Assembly: GCA_001584585.1 (NCBI GenBank)
Contig: LSYV01000059.1
Span: forward strand, 352,705 to 373,187
DNA length: 20,483 bases
Reading direction: 5' to 3'
From: Gonium pectorale
Taxonomy: Eukaryota; Chlorophyta; Chlorophyceae; Chlamydomonadales; Volvocaceae
In this document: positions 9,533 to 18,951 of the stretch, piece by piece
Position numbering within the stretch: the first letter of the stretch is position 1
How the letters are laid out: the number at the start of each line of letters is the position of its first letter
Program-made: the position numbers and the translations under genes
The notes under the pieces: generated by a model
What the model saw: the letters and a program-made list of their open reading frames with translations, nothing else
Told to the model about the DNA's origin: nothing
Databases searched by the model: none

Positions 9533-10528
9533 TCAGATGCCTTCAGATGCGACGTGGGCGTACTCGGTAGCCGCCGCCGGCAGCACCTCCGCCGCCGCCC
9601 GCAGGAAGCGCAGGTGCCAGGTGTGCAGCACCAGTAGCTCACGCGCAAGGTCCACAGCCGCCTCCGCCGCCACCGGGGCCGCCGCCGCCGCCGGGGCCTG
9701 CACCGTCGGGGCGCCACGCACCAGCGCAAGCGCGGCGCCGCGCAGCCGGGCGGCTGTGGCCAGCGGCGCCCGAAGCACGGCAGCGGCGACTGCGGCGGCT
9801 CCTCCGGCGCCGGTCGCGTCACCGGTGGCAATAGCGGCGGCGACGTAGGCCTCTCCTGCCGCTGGCGCCGCCTTGCTGCGCGCGACCAGGCTCTTGGCGT
9901 GGGCGCAGAACGCCGCCATGACACGTGCGGCCAGCGCGACCGCCTCCTGCCAGGCCCCCGGAGAGAGGTCCGTCCGATGGTCGCTGCCGGCGGGGCGCGG
10001 CGAGCTGCAACCGAATCCGGGGAGCTGCCACCCCGGGACGGCCGCAGCGGCGGCCATGAAGGCGATAACCTCGAGCTGCACCATCCGCCCCGTGCCGATG
10101 CTGGGCGGACCCGCATGGGCCAGCAGCAGCAGCGGCCACAGAGCGGACCGCGCGGCCCCGAGGCCGCCGGCGCCGCCGCCAACCTCCCCGGAGCGCCCAC
10201 CCCCGCCGCCGCCATCGACTGCGGGCACCGACGCCGCCACCTGCTCCAGCAGCTCCCAGCGGAGCCTCTGCACCGCCGGCGCCTCCATCAGAGCCAGCGT
10301 GTTTGCCCCGAAGAGGGCCGCGCTGCAATCGCGCCGCCAACGCTGGCCAGGACCAGCCCCATGTCTCGCTGCGCGCAGGCAAGGTTCTCTCTGTACCTCC
10401 CCATCGCGGCTGCGTCTGCCGGCGGCAGCGGCAGGCATGGCGGCGCCTCCAGCACGGCGTCGCACAGCTCCTCCAGCAGCCCGCTACCCCGCAGAACCGC
10501 CGCCAGCCGCGCTGCTGAGGGCACGCCG
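9533..10528 (-). pseudogene. Frameshifted partial relative of the upstream MYND-finger gene
   Basis: The - strand encodes LRGSGLLEELCDAVLEAPP (near 10440-10500) and, in another frame, APAVQRLRWELLEQVAASVPA (near 10220-10285). Both match exon 1 of the complete gene at 12319-16649. Between them the frame must change near 10315-10335, and no intron of plausible size fits. Downstream the frame stays open to a stop at 9533 through Ala-rich helices resembling the complete protein only loosely (for example FCAHAKSLVARSKA against LCAHAEQQAVALSA). There is no MYND finger and no clear start codon. I read it as a decayed, truncated paralogue. A sequencing error could produce the frameshift, but the missing ends would remain. 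Confidence 0.65.
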
Positions 10529-11052
10529 CCACGCCGGCGCCACCACCGCCCCCGCCGCCGGCAGTCGCACCCGCGCCCACACCCACGCCCATGGGTCATT
10601 GCCAGGCGCTCGGAACCGGTACCCGGGCAGCTATCCTCCCGCCCCCCTGTTCCGACTGACCCTCTCCTCGCCCGGATCGGAAGGCAGTTGCGGCTCCCGT
10701 TGCTCCCCGTCCGTTGGCACCTCGGGCATCTTCGCATCAGCGGCGCAGCGAGGAACACCGGGGGCCGGCAGTGCCCAGCAGGGCAGGGCTGGGCTGGGGC
10801 GGCAGCGCGGACGCCGGGCAGCGAGGCGCCGGTGGGGGCCGGTGCGTCGGCGCGAACTGCCCCCTTCGTTGCCCCTCCCCCCCGCCGCTGCACGTGAGAA
10901 CGCACGTATTTGAAGCGCACGTTGGGGCCGTCACACCGAACACCCGCACCGCCGTGGGGCGCCTGTGCGAGTGCCCGCACGCACCCCCCCCCTGGGCCTC
11001 AGCTTCGTTCCGGTGCATCCAACCGGCATCTGCTCTTCGGCTGCCAACAGCA

Positions 11053-11137
11053 CTCCTTTTAGGCCTGTTTCCTGCACTCCGTCACGCACACGTCACATAC
11101 GCACTCGCCGGTACACATACACCCCTTGGCCCCCCCA
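11053..11137 (+). repeat. Dispersed direct repeat, copy A
   Basis: The core GCCTGTTTCCTGCACTCC followed by CGCACTCGCCGGTACACA recurs about 540 bases downstream (11592-11670) with roughly five mismatches over 57 bases. Both copies follow CCTTTTA and run into a C-rich stretch. Flanks beyond are not alike. Confidence 0.8.
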
Positions 11138-11591
11138 TGCATGACACCAGCAACAGGGGCCCTGACCCTGCATGTGCACCACCTGCGGCATGGACCCCAC
11201 CCAGTGGCTTCGACGAACGCGTTACGCGTAGCCCGTGATATGCTCGCACGCACGGTGCGGCCACGCCCCCGGCCCACCAAGCCAGCCTCACTGAACTTTG
11301 TTGGCTGTGGGGTGCCGCTCGGCGCCTCGGCCGCGCCGGTCGTCTGTGCGGCTGTGGCGGTTCGGTGCGGTGCGGAGGTGCATTCTCTATTGCCCTTCCT
11401 GCACCTCCTCCCCGAACCGGCCGGGCCGGGCCGTGGCAGGCTGGCAGCCGCTGCTGTCACTCCCCCAGTGCCCTCTCACACGGGTGTGCTCCTGCCAACC
11501 CCCCTCGCGGCCTCGCCCAACCGCAGTACATGGTGTGGTAAGCAAGTATCGAGCAAGCATTCACACAATGCCCGTGTTGCTACTTGCTAGC

Positions 11592-11670
11592 TACCTTTTA
11601 TGCCTGTTTCCTGCACTCCGCCACGCACCTGTAACATACGCACTCGCCGGTACACAACCCCGGCCCCCCC
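11592..11670 (+). repeat. Dispersed direct repeat, copy B
   Basis: This is the partner of the copy at 11053-11137, in the same orientation. It may be remnants of a short mobile element family or the edges of a local duplication whose middle has diverged. Confidence 0.8.
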
Positions 11671-12007
11671 GTGCGCCGCCGCCCCATGTCCCCTGGCACT
11701 CGAGCCCACAAGGAACAGCCCACAGTACCGTACTTTTGTCATTGCGCGTCCTGCGCAGCGCCGAGAGCTGGGGCGTGGGTCCCGGCGACAGCAAGTTGGC
11801 ACAGTACCCGCCATGCGCGTCCTACAAGAAATACGCTATTTCTGCGCTGCCCTGCCTATCTACCACTGCCTGCCCATCCCACGCCAATACCGACCCGACC
11901 CGACCCCTGTCGGAGTATTCTTCCGCACCTCCGGTGTGAAACTAGAGGTACAGCAACGCAGCGCGCATCAATCTCCGCCCGGCATGCTGTCCACTCCACA
12001 CCTTCCA

Positions 12008-12049
12008 CTCACACACACGCGCGCACTCACACACACACGCACACGCACC
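12008..12049 (+). repeat. CA-rich microsatellite
   Basis: Imperfect run of CA units broken by CG and CTC, about 270 bases beyond the stop codon of the MYND gene. It may lie in that gene's 3' UTR. Confidence 0.85.
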
Positions 12050-12318
12050 GTCGTCCCAACTGCCCTCTCCTTTGCTCTGTACGACACATACCTACCGTGA
12101 AGCACAGTTGCTAGAAAGGCAGCACAACCACACACCTCACATTGGCGGACGCGACGGCACTCGTGGCGAGCAACAACAGCAGGGGACCCGGACGAGCACA
12201 TGCTGCTGGCGCCCAGCCGTCCAATTCCAACCCTTCTCTTAACACACCCACTCCTGCATTGCCCCGCCTGCAAATACCCAACCCGCCCGCGCGCCGGCTC
12301 CCCGACCGGCCGGTCTGC

Positions 12319-15300
12319 TCACAGCTCCGGCCTGCTGCGCCGCCGCCTCTCCGCCCCCGCCGCCGTCGCCGCCGCGCCCAGCCGCGCGCAGTCGCCCTTG
12401 TGCCCCTCGTGCCAGTGGGCCTTCTGGCAGTCCGCGCAGCAGTACCGCACCGCCCGGCAGCCCGAGCAGCTCTTCAGCCGCAGCTCCGCCTCGGCGCCGG
12501 CGCCAAAATTTGCGCAGCGCGGGTTGCCGCACACACGCAGCCGCCACGGCGGCCACACCGCCCTGCCGCCGCCGCCGCCGCCGCCGGCCGCCGCCAGCCA
12601 GGCCTCCCGCCACCACCAGCGCTGGTCCAGCGCGGCGCGCGCCAACGTAGATAGCTCGTGGCTGTGCTTGGCGTGGTCCTCCCACCGCCAGTGCGTGAGG
12701 CTGAAGGCCATGGGCGACCGGACCACCAGCACAGGCCGCGGGGGAACAAAGCCGCCGATACCCGACGTGGCGGCCAGCGCGCCCACCCGCAGCCGCCAGA
12801 TCGTACCCTCGCTATGGGAGCCGGCCTCCCCCCAGAGCCACCCAGGGGCGCAGGCCGCCTGAAGCTGCTCGTCCGCGCACAGGAGCAGCACCGAAGTCTC
12901 CAGGTCGCGGATCAGCGCCTTGTGGGCTTCCGCGAGCCAGAGCGTGGCGGCGGTAGCGGCGGTGGCGGCGGCGCCGCCGTCGCGTCGCGGGGCGGCGGCG
13001 GCGGCCAGTTGGGCGGTGAGGACCGCCGTCGCGCGGCCCAGCGCCGCCAGGAGCCGCTGCGGCTGCGCCTCAAGGACAGCCCCCGGCGGCGCCGCCGCCA
13101 GGACGGACGCCAGGCGCGCGGCGACCTCGCCGAGCGCCGCGACGGTCTCGACGTCGAGATCCGGCGCGAGGTCCCTGCACTCGTTGACACCGCCGCCGCC
13201 GCTGCGGGGGCTGCTGACGCCGCCGCCGCCGCCGGGGCTGCCGGCGCTGCTGCCGGCGCCTCCGCCCCTGGGGCTGCTGGCAGCGCCAGCGCTGCTGCCG
13301 GGGCTGCCCCACCCACCGACGCTGCCGCTGCCGTCGCCGACGCCGCTGCTCCTATTCATCCCGTAAACCCCAATGCTGCTGACGCTTCCCCTCTCGCTAT
13401 TCTCACCGCCGTTAACGTCGTATCCATTCGCGAATATGCCCCTGCCGCCATCACCGTTGCTGTCTCCGCCTCCGACCCCACCAACACTGCTCGCGCTGAC
13501 TCGCCCGCTGCCGCCTCCGTTCCTGTCGTACGCGGCCCTGAACCACGACGCCTCCATCTCACAGGCGGCCCGCTCCGCAAAGGCCGCCAGCTGCGGCAGC
13601 ACCGCGCAGGCGGCCATCCCCGCCAGCTCCAGAACCGTACGGCGGAAGGGCGAGCCGCCTGGCAGCGACAGCTCGGTCGCCAGCCCGGGCAGAAACTCGG
13701 AGGTCACCTGCAACACATAAAGCGGCAGCCACACCGAGTCCTTGTCCACGTCGGCGCCGGCCGCGCCCCATCGCATCAGCTTGGCCGCAGTCACCAACAG
13801 ACCCAGCTCATCGGCGGGGCCGCCGCCGGCGTCCTCGCAGCCGCCGGGGCGACTCCCCGGCGGGGCCGCGCCCGGCGCCGCCGACGCGGCGGCGGCGGCC
13901 TCGCGCGCGGACCGGCCGTAGCGAGGGGTCGTGGTCGCAGGATGGGGGGAAGGAGCGCAGTGGGCGGCGCGCACGGCCGCCTCGAGCAGGCGCCTCACGA
14001 GGCCACACTCGACGACGGCGGGCGTCGAGGCCGCCAGGCGCAGCAGGCCGTCCAGGGAGCGCATCAGGCGGGCTGGTCGCAGCCGCCCCAGGCATGTGGC
14101 CCGGCCGGCGGTGTCCAGTGAGGCCCAGACGCCGCCTGTCTCCACGGCTGGGGGAGGATGCGAGCGGGCGGGTGCGGGGAATGGCGCGGGTGGTGTGGTG
14201 GGGACGGGGCGAAGCGGACGGCGGCAGCGGGGTCGGCTTGCGATAGCCCAGGCACGGCTGCGGCACACGGGCTACACGGGCAGTGCCGGCGGGGGGCGGG
14301 CGAGAGGGGGCGAGAGGGGGCGTCACGCGCACGATGCAACAACCATGGGGGAGTGTGTACGACGTTTGTGTGACGCAGTTGTACGGCGCACCGGCATGAG
14401 GCGGTGCGCCTCATGTCGGTCGGGGACAAGGGGAAGTGGGGGCACGCGGGGTGTGGGAGCCCTGCGCCCTGAGGGTGTGACAGACGGCGCGAGGCTGAGG
14501 GTGTGACAGACGGCGCGAGGCTGAGGGTGTGACAGACGGCGCGAGGCTGAGGGTGTGACAGACGGCGCGAGGCGTGCAGCAACGGCGCAACTCGGCACAA
14601 ACGCTCCAACGAAGACGACTCACGAAAGTCGGGGTCGTAGCCTGTGAACACCGACGGGCCCAAGAGCGCCAGCAAGCCCTCGACGCACATCAAGAAGCTG
14701 TGGACAAACGTCCCCTCCGCCGCCGCCTCCGGCTCAGCCGCCAGAGCGGACCCCGGCTGCGCCGCCGACGCCGCTGCCGCCGCGTGCACCGTCAGGCCCG
14801 CGGGCGCCGCCGCCAGCAGCAGCCGCAGCTGGGCGGCGCGCAGAGCAAACAAGTCCGGCGCGCAGGCCACCACCGCCGCCGCCTGGGCGCCGCGCAGCGT
14901 CGTCGCGACGGCGGACCACAGGCGGTCCGCGCACCTACCCAGCGGCAGCAGCAGCAGCAGCTGCAGTGCCCCGCTCCGCTCCGGCGGCGCCGCCGGAGCG
15001 TCTGCTGACGTTATAGCGCTGCCCTCGGTGTCTTCTTGCGCCTGGTGTTGCTGTTGCTTCAGTTTCTGGGCCTCAGCGCTTAAGGCCACGGCCTGTTGCT
15101 CAGCATGGGCGCACAGCGCCCGCGCGGCGCGCGCCATGAGCGCCACAGCTGCCGGGGCGCGGGAGAAGGCGGGCGGGGGCCTGCTGGAGCTGCCGGAGCT
15201 GACCGGAAACTGATCGCCACAGAGGGCCACGTCCGTCACCCTGCGCAGCAGCTGGCTCAGGAGCTGTCCCTCCTCGGCCGCCGAGGCACCAAATGCGAGA

Positions 15301-16649
15301 CGCACCGTCTCACGATGCAGCAGCGGCCAGCGGCCGCACGCGGGGCCGTCACCACCGTCGCCACCGCCGTCGCCGCCGCCGCCGTCGCCGCAGCGGCCGT
15401 TGATCTCATGCAGTTCCCGTAGCCGTTGCTCCCATCCCGTCAGCACCTCCGCGTCCGCCGCGCTTCCATTCGCACCTCCTCTTCCGCTTTCGTAGCCGTC
15501 GGCGGCGGGCACCGACGCCGCCACCTGCTCCAGCAGCTCCCAGCGGAGCCGCCGCACCGCCGGCGCCGACAGTAGCGAGGTGAGGGGCGACGGCCCGACC
15601 CCGTCGGTCCCGCCGAGGTTGGCGAGGTCCTGCAGAGCCAGCATCAGACCATCCTGAATCCCGACCATCCAACGAGTGTAGACCGGGGGCCCAACGTCAG
15701 CCGGTGGCAGCGGCGGGCAGGGCGGCGCCTCCAGCACGGCGTCGCACAGCTCCTCCAGCAGCCCGCTCGACCGCAGCGCCGCCGCCAGCCGAGTGTGCGT
15801 CGCCGCGGCTGCTGCCGCCACCGTCGCCGCAGTGTGGGCAGCGGCCTGACTGTACGGCAACCAGCACGACGCATCCGTCAGGTAACGCAGATACGACACG
15901 GCGCCGTACAGTGCTTCCGCGGCACTGCTCGCGGCGTCGTCCCCCGCGCCGGCGGCGAGGGGCGAAGCAACGCCTGCGGCCTGATGCTGCTTGCCCTGCA
16001 GCACCCTCGCCCCCGCCGGCGTCACCGTCCGCGGAAGCTGCTGCGCTGTGTCGTACACGGCGCCGCTCTGCAAGCGCTCGCGATGCGCCTCCGGCCACAG
16101 CACGTTGCGGACGTGTCGCACCCCGTCCGCGACGGATCTCATTGTACTCTCCGAAATCAGATCCGCCAGCAGTTTGAGCGCGCTGGCTGTCGAGACGGCG
16201 GGGCTGGAGACGGGCGCGGCCGCGGGGCCGGGGGTGGGAGCGGGGGCGGGGCCGGGAGGTTCCGGGCTGGCAGGGGCGGGGCGCCCACTGCGCTCGGTGC
16301 TAAACACATGAAGGACGGCCATCGCGGCCCATTGGTAAAGGGTGAGCAAGCGAGCGGCGACGAGAGCGAGGGTTCGGCCATCTGCTGCGGTTAGGAAGCC
16401 GGAAACCGCGGCGCGCTGGTGCACCAATGAAACGCTAGCCAGCAGGCACTTGATACTGGAAAGCGCACGCTGCTGCAGCATGTGCTCGATGAACGTCACC
16501 CAGGCATCCTCGCTGGGCGCTGGCCCCGACAAGCACTCCACAGCGGCCACAAACTCTCGTACTTGCTTGGGACTCCTGGCGGGTGCATAAGAGCTCGTGG
16601 CGCTTGCCACATCTTGCAGCCTCCTGAAATATAGGGCGGCTGCTGCCAT
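12319..16649 (-). CDS. MYND-type zinc-finger protein, two exons, complete
   Basis: Exon 1 runs 16649-14624 and exon 2 runs 14147-12319, joined over an intron with GTGAGT donor (14623-14618) and CCCCAG acceptor; both sides agree in phase and give 1284 residues. The start MAAAALYFRRLQDV is set by an in-frame TAG a few codons upstream. Residues 1-675 are mostly Ala/Leu-rich helices, including LRSSGLLEELCDAVLEAPP and APAVRRLRWELLEQVAASVPA, with a Gln-rich stretch LKQQQHQAQED. Exon 2 has a long Gly/Ser-rich linker. The C terminus (1215-1262) is a MYND finger with all expected Cys/His ligands, then a basic tail. MYND fingers usually bind proline-containing peptides in partner proteins; many occur in chromatin regulators. 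Large sets of such proteins occur in volvocine algae without known roles. No SET, ankyrin or other enzyme domain is seen. Confidence 0.85.
12388..12531 (-). other. MYND zinc finger
   Basis: Pattern C-x4-C-x15-C-x2-C-x5-C-x3-C-Q-x2-HW-x3-H-x3-C, from CGNPRC to EGHKGDC. The first pair is C-x4-C rather than the common C-x2-C. VRYCCADCQKAHW is the diagnostic core. It binds two zinc ions and most likely mediates protein contact. Confidence 0.92.
13189..13521 (-). other. Gly/Ser-rich low-complexity linker of the MYND protein
   Basis: About 110 residues dominated by Gly and Ser with few hydrophobics, between the helical part and the C-terminal region. It is probably disordered. The DNA is GGC/GGN-rich; no splice-site pair that would remove it is required by the frame. 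Confidence 0.8.
14469..14572 (-). repeat. Four perfect 26-bp tandem repeats in the MYND-gene intron
   Basis: The unit is 26 bases, begins CTGAGGGTGTGACAGACG on the + strand, and is repeated four times without a mismatch. It lies within the intron 14148-14623. The repeat stays open in the exon 1 frame, so read-through would give a repeated SRRLSHPQPRAVCHTLSLAP-type sequence, but the splice sites remove it. Confidence 0.95.
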
Positions 16650-17588
16650 TAGCGCGGCTCCTGATGGTTCGCGCTATGATAAAGAGCTTTAATCGCCATA
16701 CTGATATGCGGCAGCGATGTGAGAAAAACCTCGCATTTGCGCTAGTCACATCCATTGTCGTGAAGCATCGGGACACGGCGCACGATGGGGTCAGACGCGT
16801 CAAGGTCGATTCATACGCCATCTCGATTAATCTATCGGGGTATTAGCGAGTTCACTGGTGCGATCGGAAGATTACCACCGATGCCGCTCGTTCTTGTTGG
16901 CACCAGGCCCCACTCCGAGCACGCAACGGGGGACGCAGATGCCTAATACAAAGTGCACAGGCACCCGGGTCCTGGTGCCGGGTCTGGCACCCCCCGCAAC
17001 TCAGCGCCCGGGGGAACGTAATGCCATCGGCAACCCGCCCGCACTGCAAGAATTTCATGAATGAACCCCACACAGCGCATCGATACGTGGTAGGATTTCG
17101 CACTAGGCGGCATCATAACATGATGCGGGATCGCCGAGCCAAGCGGCCCGCGGGTCACGAACGCACGTCTGGGAGCCCTGGGAGCCAGTCCTGATACTAT
17201 CCCGAGGCCCTGGCACCCAATTGCTTAACCCGGGGGTGGAAGTCGCTCCCTGCCCGCCTGCCTGCCCTCCCGCCTGAAATGGGCTCCCCGTGTGCTGCGC
17301 TTTCACTTCCGCTGTACAGCGCCACCCCGCCACGGGCGGGAAGAAGGCTGGGGCCATGGGAGAGCAGCCCCATAAGAAAGCTGCAGCCCACTGTCCACAC
17401 CAGCGGGCCACAAAGCCAGCGCTGTCTCTCTCACACTCTCATACACGCGCGCGCGGGCGGTCCGGGTCTCTTTGGTCACCACCTCTCCACGTGCTCTCGC
17501 GGCTCCTGGGGCACAGCGCCGCCGCCGCTGCCGCCGTCGCCGCTAGGTGGCGCGAGCTCACGCAGTGTCGCCCCTCACCCCTCGCCCC
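16650..17588. other. Region between two - strand genes; presumed promoter and 5' UTR of the MYND gene on the left
   Basis: No supported gene. The 16650-16860 stretch is clearly richer in A and T than the rest of the window and lies directly upstream of the MYND start codon, so the promoter should be here; I see no decisive TATA element. A perfect 7-base inverted repeat GCATCAT-AAC-ATGATGC lies near 17109-17125. The right end should be the 3' UTR of the gene ending at 17589. Confidence 0.5.
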
Positions 17589-17699
17589 TCACAGCCGCAG
17601 CGGCAGCGGCTTGGGCGGTTTCCAGCCCTTGATGTCGTACATGTGGCCCCGGTGGCCCAGGATGTACCAGTTGAGCACCAGGAAGTTGTAGCCGTGGCC
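17589..17699 (-). CDS. Terminal exon (36 residues) of an unidentified gene
   Basis: Reading leftwards from 17699, a CCCCAG acceptor is followed by 36 codons and TGA (17589-17591). The peptide begins GHGYNFLVLNWYILGHRG and ends KPPKPLPLRL. Its codons end almost solely in C or G, as in the other true exons, and its composition (Tyr, Trp, Asn, His) is unlike random GC-rich translation. I do not recognise the family. The preceding intron contains TTGG repeats (17709-17724 on the + strand). A possible upstream donor CAG/GTGAAC sits near 17845, but the exon it would close overlaps the retroelement and is not convincing. The rest of the gene may lie beyond the retroelement or outside the window, or this may be a displaced gene fragment. 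Confidence 0.5.
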   Translation of the reverse strand, partial: GHGYNFLVLNWYILGHRGHMYDIKGWKPPKPLPLRL

Positions 17700-17849
17700 C
17701 TGGGGCGATTGGTTGGTTGGTTGGCGGTTGGTGGGTAAAGGTCAAGGGGCCGTTGCCGGTTGGTCGGATGAGCGGTGGTCGGGTGTGCGGCTGCGGCTCA
17801 CGTGTGCGGCGAGTGGTGAGACAGGAGGGCAATGGGTTCACCTGGAGTC

Positions 17850-18951
17850 CCCCCCGGGGCGACGTCGCCAACAACCTACCGCAGCCTGCCGCATATGACT
17901 TCACCCGCCTCTACACCAACCTCCCCCACAACCTCCTTTACTCCCAGCTTACCGCCCTCATCACCGCCAGCCTGCAACACAGTGGCGCCCCCTTCATTCG
18001 TGTTTCCTCCGATCCGCCCAACCCTAATCGCCCCAACTCCAAGCCACGCCACTACGTCCACAGCCAGCGTCCCCGCGTCGCAAATCACTACACCAACCGG
18101 GGTCGAGTCTACCGTATCTTCACCGCCGCGACCTTCGCCTCCCTCCTCTCCTCCTTGCTCTCCTCCACCTTAATTGCCTTCGGGCCCGCCCTCGTGCGCC
18201 AAATTATGGGCATCCCCATGGGCATCTCGGCGGCCCCCTTCATTGCCAACCTCTTCCTGGGCTGGTATGAGTTCCATCTCCTGCGCCAATACAACTCGGT
18301 CCAAGGCTTCCGTCGCTCCATCCTTTCCCGCTTCCGCTTCTCCAAACGTTTCCTGGACGACCTCCTCTCCCTCGCCATGTCGCCAACCCCCACCTCCATC
18401 ACCTCTGATTCGAACACCAGCGTTTCCACAACCTTCACGGCCTCTACCCATGCAGCCTAGACATCCCCGTCCAGTCTCACCCCAATCTCCCACCTGGCAC
18501 CGTCCCCTTCCTGGACATCCTGTTGGTTCCCCGCGTCGACACCGACGGCAAGTCTTCCATCGTCACCCGCCTCTACGACAAGCGCCAGCAGCCCGTCTTC
18601 GCTGCGGTTCGCCTCTCCCGCTTCGTGGCTCGTGATTCCAATGTCAACGAGGCCTGCAAACGCAACATCTTCACGGGCCAGTTCCATCGCCTCCGCCGCG
18701 TCATCTCCTGTGTCGACACCTTCTGCTACGAGGTCGCTCAACTCATCTGCCTCCTCCAGCAACAGGGCTACTCCCGCCCCTTCATGCTTCGACAGCTCCG
18801 CTCCCTTCTCGCCGCAGTCACGCACTCTTACTACTTTGAACGCCGCTCCACCCACCCTGATCTCCTGGGCTGCGTACGGAACTACCTGTCCTACTTCGCC
18901 CAGGGCCCTCTTCGCCACCCTCCTCCCGTCGGCCCGACTGCCACCCACTGA
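17850..18951 (+). mobile_element. Degenerate reverse transcriptase of a Penelope-like (or related) retroelement, 5' truncated
   Basis: Reverse transcriptase motifs are visible in order. Motif A is DFTRLYTNLP (from 17897), motif B is MGIPMGISAAPFIANLFLGWYE (from 18206), and motif C is FLDD (18350-18361). After a frame change come YPCSLDIPV, FLDILLV, then VTRLYDKRQQPVF and a long helical tail ending at a stop at 18949-18951. This order, with a YDKR segment after the palm, matches a widespread eukaryotic RT family that I would place near Penelope-like elements; the placement is uncertain. No endonuclease (GIY-YIG) is seen. The first frame runs into a stop at 18458-18460 and the second frame has TGA at 18406-18408, so the copy cannot make a full enzyme. 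No target-site duplication could be recognised. Confidence 0.75.

Larger units (their letters stand above)
10529..12318. other. Intergenic region with dispersed and simple repeats
   Basis: No supported gene. The left part (10529-10980) has an open - strand frame feeding into the pseudogene, but its translation (Arg/Gly/Cys-rich) shows no match to the complete MYND protein. The rest holds a pair of direct repeats at 11053 and 11592, a CCGACC run near 11895 and a CA/CG-rich microsatellite near 12010. The 3' UTR of the MYND gene must lie in the right part. Confidence 0.55.

Noticed and set aside
12658..14121. Open + strand frame of 487 codons opposite exon 2 of the MYND gene
   Set aside because: It is antisense to a frame that ends in a textbook MYND finger, and its translation is low-complexity Arg/Gly/Ala.
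14064..14620. Continuation of the exon 1 frame of the MYND gene through the repeat array to a stop at 14064
   Set aside because: GTGAGT at 14623-14618 and CCCCAG before 14147 give a phase-true intron that joins to the MYND exon. The read-through peptide is repeat-derived.
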